A DNA stretch of 64,000 bases from Marinifilum fragile JCM 15579 (GTDB taxonomy: Bacteria; Bacteroidota; Bacteroidia; Bacteroidales; Marinifilaceae), in the NCBI RefSeq assembly GCF_001310955.1, contig NZ_BAZX01000002.1, positions 248,001-312,000 on the forward strand, read 5' to 3'. Below, in pieces: positions 60,305 through 64,000 of this stretch. The notes below the pieces were generated by a model that was given only the letters and a program-made list of their open reading frames with translations, did not search any database and was not told the origin of the DNA. Both the position numbers and the translations under genes were made by a program. Within the stretch, counting starts at the first letter, position 1, and every line of letters begins with the position of its first letter.

Positions 60305-61024
60305 TTATTCCTGAAGAGGAATTTTAACCGATTCAGTATGGTTAATTTTGTTATTCTCTACGATTGATTCGATAACACCATCCTTTAAATTGATGATTCT
60401 ATCTGTCATATGGGCAATATCATTTTCGTGAGTAACGATAATTACAGTAATTCCTGATTGGTTGATTTCTCTTAAAAGATCCATTACTTCAATTGAAGTT
60501 GCTGAGTCAAGAGCTCCGGTGGGTTCATCGGCTAAAATAATTTTGGGTTGAGTAATCATAGCACGGGCGATGGCAACTCTTTGCTTTTGTCCACCCGAAA
60601 GTTCGTTTGGCATATGGTGTGCCCATTCTTTTAATCCCATTTTATCAAGATACTCTATGGCAAGGCTATTTCTCTTTTTTCTTGATACTTTTTGATAGTA
60701 GAGTGGAAGGGCTACATTTTCCATAGCATTTTTAAAAGAAATCAGATTAAATGATTGAAATACAAAACCCAACAAATTATTGCGAAGCTTGGCAGCTTTT
60801 GTTTCGCTCATCGATTTAATTTCCTCGTTGTTTAGCACGTAAACTCCTTCGTCATGGTTGTCTAAAAGTCCGAGAATATTCAATAATGTTGACTTTCCGG
60901 AGCCGGAAGATCCCATGATTGATACCAATTCACCTTCTTTAATATGCAAATCGATACCTTTAAGGACATGCAACTTGTTGGTTCCGGTGATGTACGATTT
61001 GTGAATGTTTTGTAATCGGATCAT
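60305..61024 (-). CDS. ABC transporter ATP-binding protein, LolD/MacB-like
   Basis: 239 residues from the ATG at 61024 (MIRLQNIHKSYITGTNKLHV); an in-frame ATG 60 bases upstream would add unlikely residues. Walker A GSSGSGKSTLLN, signature LSGGQKQRVAIARAM, Walker B PKIILADEPTGALD, and the H-loop VTHENDIAH are complete. First gene of the export operon with two permeases, adaptor and TolC. The export substrate (drug, lipid or peptide) is not indicated. Confidence 0.95.
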   Translation of the reverse strand: MIRLQNIHKSYITGTNKLHVLKGIDLHIKEGELVSIMGSSGSGKSTLLNILGLLDNHDEGVYVLNNEEIKSMSETKAAKLRNNLLGFVFQSFNLISFKNAMENVALPLYYQKVSRKKRNSLAIEYLDKMGLKEWAHHMPNELSGGQKQRVAIARAMITQPKIILADEPTGALDSATSIEVMDLLREINQSGITVIIVTHENDIAHMTDRIINLKDGVIESIVENNKINHTESVKIPLQE

Positions 61025-61426
61025 AATATTGATGTATTTAAAAAAATCTATATACAATAGTAATTTTATGTGATTGGATTTCAAATTTATTTAGACCAAC
61101 GTACACAATTATCGACAAACCTGTATTATCAACTGATAATGTCGAATTAAATAAGCATAATAATAAATTAGAAAATCTTCACCCCAATGATACTTTATTT
61201 TTCAATACTCGTGCCACATAATGGAACTGTCATTAAATCAGCAAAATGAATGATTTGTACATTCTTTTTTGATGGTTTATGTGTACGATGTTATTACATA
61301 GGATGTACGAATACGTACATTTCAATGTATCAGTATAACAGTTAAAGTGGTGAATTGTTAATAATTGCTAAACAAATCGGACAACGAGAATTTTTTAATG
61401 TAATTTAGGAGCTTTAAATCTAAATT
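61025..61426. other. Divergent regulatory region, export operon / dgt
   Basis: About 400 bp with no gene. Leftward TAAATTTG at 61082-61089 fits the -7 box for the export operon. Upstream of it are two clear palindromes: ATTATCA-AC-TGATAAT (61125-61140) and ATGTACG-AATA-CGTACAT (61303-61320), and single TGTAC copies occur at about 61256 and 61283. No transcription regulator is encoded nearby. No clear rightward box for dgt. Confidence 0.55.
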
Positions 61427-62770
61427 ATGGATTGGATAAAATTACTTTCAACGAAAAGATTCGGACAAGAAGATAAATACTCACCTGCAAGTGTTGATGT
61501 GAGAACTCAATTTCAAAGAGATTACGATAGGTTGATATTCTCATCACCATTTCGTCGTTTACAAAATAAAACACAAGTTTTTCCGCTACCCGGAAGTATT
61601 TTTGTACACAATCGATTAACTCATAGTTTGGAAGTTTCTAGTGTCGGAAGATCACTTGGTAATTTGCTCGCTGAGAAATTAATAGAGAAGAAAAAAGTTG
61701 ATCCTGATTCAGGGATTAGAGAAATAGGCAGTATTGTTGCAGCAGCATGTTTGGCTCATGATTTGGGTAATCCTCCTTTTGGTCACTCTGGGGAGAAAGC
61801 CTTGTCGCATTATTTTGAAAAAGGAGAAGGGGCAGAGCTTAAGGATAAATTTAGCGATGAGGAGTGGTTCGATTTAACCAATTTTGAGGGCAATGCAAAT
61901 GCCTTACGACTGTTGACACATGCATTTAATGGAAGAAGAATAGGAGGATTTGCACTTACCTATTCTACCATAGTATCCATTGTAAAGTATCCTTGGGAGT
62001 CAAATAAAATTCCTGAAGTTGGAAAGAAAAAGTATGGATATTTTCAGACCGAAAAGGAGTCTTACTTTAAAATTGCCAGGGAGTTGGAAATTCCTGAAGT
62101 AAGTGAAGGAATATATGCACGTTTCCCTTTGGTTTACCTGGTTGAGGCAGCCGATGATATTTGTTATCAAATTATGGATATTGAGGATGCTCACAAATTA
62201 AACATTTTGAGTACTGCAGAAACCAAGGAACTCCTTCTAAACTTTTATGATCCTGAAAAAGAAAAATCAAGTCTTGATAGAATTAATGAAACTTGCCAGG
62301 AGGTAACTGACACCAATGAGCAGATTGCATTTATTAGAGCCAGTGTAATTGGTAAACTGGTGGGAGAGTGTGTTCATGTTTTTCTTGATAATTACGATGA
62401 TATTTTAAATGGAAGATTTAACGGAACTTTAATCAAGGAGGTAGAGCCAACTTGCAAGCAAGCGTATAAAACCTGCGCGGGAGTAGCTGTTCAGAGAATT
62501 TATCGACACCGATCGGTTATTGAAATTGAGTTGGCAGGTTATAAAATTTTGGGAACCTTATTGGAGGAATTCGTTTCAGCGGTGATGGAACCCGATAATT
62601 TCTATTCGAAAAACTTACTATCCTTAATCCCTCAACAATACGATGTGTCAGGTGAGAGTGATTACAAGAAAATCATGTCGGTGTTGGATTTTGTATCTGG
62701 CATGACCGATGTATTTGCTCTTGATTTGTATCGAAAAATAAAAGGGATTGAGTTGCCTGAAATAAAATAA
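61427..62770 (+). CDS. dgt: Deoxyguanosinetriphosphate triphosphohydrolase (dGTPase)
   Basis: An HD-domain enzyme that splits dGTP to deoxyguanosine and triphosphate. 447 residues. The N-terminus has SSPFRRLQNKTQVFPLPGS. Metal ligands are His66 (NRLTHSLEVSSVG) and His111-Asp112 (CLAHDLGNPPFGHSGEKA), with the later VEAADDICYQIMDIEDAH. The product deoxyguanosine could be re-phosphorylated by the kinases at 44012-45264, but there is no operon link. It is followed after three bases by a small secreted-protein gene. Confidence 0.95.
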   Translation: MDWIKLLSTKRFGQEDKYSPASVDVRTQFQRDYDRLIFSSPFRRLQNKTQVFPLPGSIFVHNRLTHSLEVSSVGRSLGNLLAEKLIEKKKVDPDSGIREIGSIVAAACLAHDLGNPPFGHSGEKALSHYFEKGEGAELKDKFSDEEWFDLTNFEGNANALRLLTHAFNGRRIGGFALTYSTIVSIVKYPWESNKIPEVGKKKYGYFQTEKESYFKIARELEIPEVSEGIYARFPLVYLVEAADDICYQIMDIEDAHKLNILSTAETKELLLNFYDPEKEKSSLDRINETCQEVTDTNEQIAFIRASVIGKLVGECVHVFLDNYDDILNGRFNGTLIKEVEPTCKQAYKTCAGVAVQRIYRHRSVIEIELAGYKILGTLLEEFVSAVMEPDNFYSKNLLSLIPQQYDVSGESDYKKIMSVLDFVSGMTDVFALDLYRKIKGIELPEIK

Positions 62771-62773
62771 AGT

Positions 62774-63295
62774 ATGAGAAAGTTTATATTGATCTGTGTC
62801 CTTAGTTTTGCTTGGATATCTGGTGTTGTTGCACAGGAAGAATGGAAAAAAATAGAGTCAGAAAAATCAAAAATTAGATTTTCAATTCCTGATCAACCCA
62901 TTGTTCACAACAAAGAGCTCAATGGTATTTCAATAGAGGTGTTCAGTTATAAGGATGCAGTAACGGTATTTGGGATAGTGGCTTCTGATTTTTCCAAAGT
63001 AGGAATTGATTTTTCCTATTCAGATCCATCCGAATATTATGAAGAAATGAAAGAAGGCAGTTTGGTAAGTAGTGGGACAATTCTGTTAGAGGAAAGATCC
63101 GTGGCTTACCAAAAAATGCTGGGGAAAGAAATTGAATATACACAGATGGTGGGCAAACATGAGTATACCTATTTTAAACGTTTCTTCTTCCGTGGCAAAT
63201 ACATTTATCAAATTGCGATAGGTGGGCCATCGCGCATGAAAAGAATACTTCTTGACAAAAAGAATTTGTACTTTAATTCAGTGGAATTTTTATAA
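62774..63295 (+). CDS. Small secreted hypothetical protein
   Basis: 173 residues with signal peptide about 1-20 (FILICVLSFAWISGVVAQ). The mature protein has mixed charged and beta segments (WKKIESEKSKIRFSIPDQPI; FSYKDAVTVFGIVASDFSKV) and ends FNSVEFL. No family recognised. It starts three bases after dgt, so it is co-transcribed, though a functional tie to the nucleotide enzyme is not obvious. Confidence 0.7.
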   Translation: MRKFILICVLSFAWISGVVAQEEWKKIESEKSKIRFSIPDQPIVHNKELNGISIEVFSYKDAVTVFGIVASDFSKVGIDFSYSDPSEYYEEMKEGSLVSSGTILLEERSVAYQKMLGKEIEYTQMVGKHEYTYFKRFFFRGKYIYQIAIGGPSRMKRILLDKKNLYFNSVEFL

Positions 63296-63299
63296 GATT

Positions 63300-63362
63300 T
63301 TACGTAAATGTTAATTGATATTACGTAATCGTGAATTCATATTACGTAATCGTTAAACCATA
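63300..63362. repeat. Three 21-bp direct repeats each with TTACGTAA palindrome
   Basis: TTACGTAA at 63300-63307, 63321-63328 and 63342-63349, in exact 21-bp register. Full units read TTACGTAAatgttaattgata, TTACGTAAtcgtgaattcata and TTACGTAAtcgttaaaccata (upper case constant). They lie about 70-130 bp upstream of a 49-codon gene and immediately after the dgt operon. Confidence 0.9.
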
Positions 63363-63432
63363 CAAAATCAGCTTGAAAATTATTCATAATCCTATTAAAT
63401 TTAAGGTAGTAAAACAGTAAACTTTAGGGGAT

Positions 63433-63582
63433 ATGAAATTTTTAAAAAAGCTAAAAGATTTGTTCTACACGGTAGACGACGATTTCGTAGTTGTTGATCT
63501 TACTACGAAGATGATTCAATCGATGAATGCTAGAGATTGGAATCGATTAAAAAACAAGAAAAACTTCATGGTTATAAAGTAG
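63433..63582 (+). CDS. Very small hypothetical protein (49 residues)
   Basis: Encodes MKFLKKLKDLFYTVDDDFVV and continues to a TAG at 63580-63582. An AGGGG sequence three bases before the ATG is a good ribosome-binding site. The protein is a basic amphipathic N-terminus plus a strand-rich centre, with a Lys-rich C-terminus (KNKKNFMVIK). No family recognised. Its position directly downstream of the 21-bp repeat array is its main point of interest. Confidence 0.55.
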   Translation: MKFLKKLKDLFYTVDDDFVVVDLTTKMIQSMNARDWNRLKNKKNFMVIK

Positions 63583-63677
63583 TTTTTGTTGTAAAAATTA
63601 AAAGAGATGGGCTGAAATGATATTGGCAAATCGTTTTAGCCTGAGGGTTTGGCGACCTTATGAAAAAATGATTTCGA

Positions 63678-64000
63678 CTATTTGTCGGAATTTTTTTTGC
63701 CATTTTCTTTGTATTTCTTTAATCCCTGAATAACAATATTGCCTGTTCCATTTGGGTTGCATGGATATTGAAATTCCCTTTTGCTCAATTTTTTATCATT
63801 GATAATTTCATAAAACCGGTCTAGGTATTTAAGTGTGTTTTTCTTGTTAGTTTTATCGAGTAAGGTATTATTCTCGTAAATGGCATAAATTTCTTTTTTC
63901 AATTCATTAAATAACTGGAAAGTAGATTCAAATTCGCTCATGTCATCCAGACAATATCCTCTATACCTTCTATCGCGAACAGAGCTTAATTGAAGGGCTT
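63678..64000 (-). CDS. Hypothetical protein, C-terminal part (cut by right edge)
   Basis: The leftward frame that ends at the TAG at 63678-63680 stays open to the window edge, adding 19 codons (ending LSSVRDRRYRGYCLDD) before the internal Met at 63941. A start at that Met, which would give 87 residues, has no clear ribosome-binding site, so the gene probably begins beyond the window. The visible part is charged and helical (FESTFQLFNELKKEIYAIYE) and ends in a lysine-rich tail. Not recognised. Confidence 0.6.
   Translation of the reverse strand, partial: ALQLSSVRDRRYRGYCLDDMSEFESTFQLFNELKKEIYAIYENNTLLDKTNKKNTLKYLDRFYEIINDKKLSKREFQYPCNPNGTGNIVIQGLKKYKENGKKNSDK

Noticed and set aside
61025-61084. 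N-terminal extension of the ABC ATPase from an upstream ATG
   Set aside because: The extra residues (start MKSNHIKLLLYIDFFKYINI) precede the conserved ABC N-terminus and are unlike the family; the ATG at 61024 is the natural start.
1-64000. Insertion sequences, prophage or integrative element with integrase
   Set aside because: No transposase, integrase, phage structural gene or terminal inverted repeats were found in the window; the only mobile-like structure is the GIY-YIG/tRNA unit.

Overview
The window looks like a chromosomal segment of an AT-rich member of the Bacteroidota, most likely a marine-type Marinilabiliales relative (order-level placement is inference from gene content). Supporting signs are TonB-dependent receptors with CarboxypepD_reg N-termini, a type IX secretion C-terminal sorting domain, DUF4469, DUF5689, DUF3667 and M56/BlaI families, tRNAs without an encoded CCA, weak Shine-Dalgarno sequences, and many promoters of the Bacteroidota form (TTG, about 20 bp, TAnnTTTG). 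No rRNA, insertion sequence, prophage or CRISPR array was seen.

Layout. 1-9000: edge of a pentapeptide-repeat gene, a SulP anion transporter, dxs, an OmpA-type lipoprotein, a BtpA-family protein and a BlaI/M56 regulator-protease pair. 9000-13400: a leftward translation block (rplM-rpsI-rpsB-tsf, then pyrH and frr). 13700-22400: an AAG-type DNA glycosylase, an outer-membrane protein, an M16 lipoprotein peptidase, a PadR/PspC/DUF4252 operon and a small ferredoxin. 22450-28500: typA, a TonB-dependent receptor and an HU-like DUF4469 protein. 28500-38535: a putative extracellular nucleic-acid scavenging locus, with an exported EEP phosphoesterase/nuclease facing a TonB-dependent receptor, a DUF5689/lamin-tail lipoprotein, a lipoprotein EndI nuclease and a convergent type IX-secreted EndI nuclease. 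38765-41700: a POT/MFS transporter, a PAP2 phosphatase, and a GIY-YIG gene embedded in a duplicated tRNA-Asn array. 42000-51300: kbl, two tandem deoxynucleoside kinases, a GH3-family enzyme with a partner, cvpA, a DUF3667 protein and tyrS. 51300-55000: a SpoIIE-type phosphatase, efp, a DUF3108 protein and tsaB. 55000-61000: a five-gene ABC/MFP/TolC export operon. 61400-64000: dGTPase, small secreted and unknown proteins, and a gene cut by the right edge.

How genes may work together. The two EndI enzymes, the EEP enzyme, the receptor and the lamin-tail lipoprotein could cut DNA at the cell surface and import fragments. The two deoxynucleoside kinases and the dGTPase elsewhere in the window act on the same nucleotide pool, but this link is inference. 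The most unusual structure is the GIY-YIG gene at 41131-41433. It lies between an intact tRNA-Asn and a displaced, mutated copy of the tRNA 3' half plus terminator, and its stop codon sits in the relic anticodon loop. It has the geometry of a 420-bp tRNA-targeted mobile unit. Three unrelated short tandem arrays with 20-24 bp period (7189, 28557 and 63300) are also notable; the first overlaps a BlaI-type palindrome and promoter.
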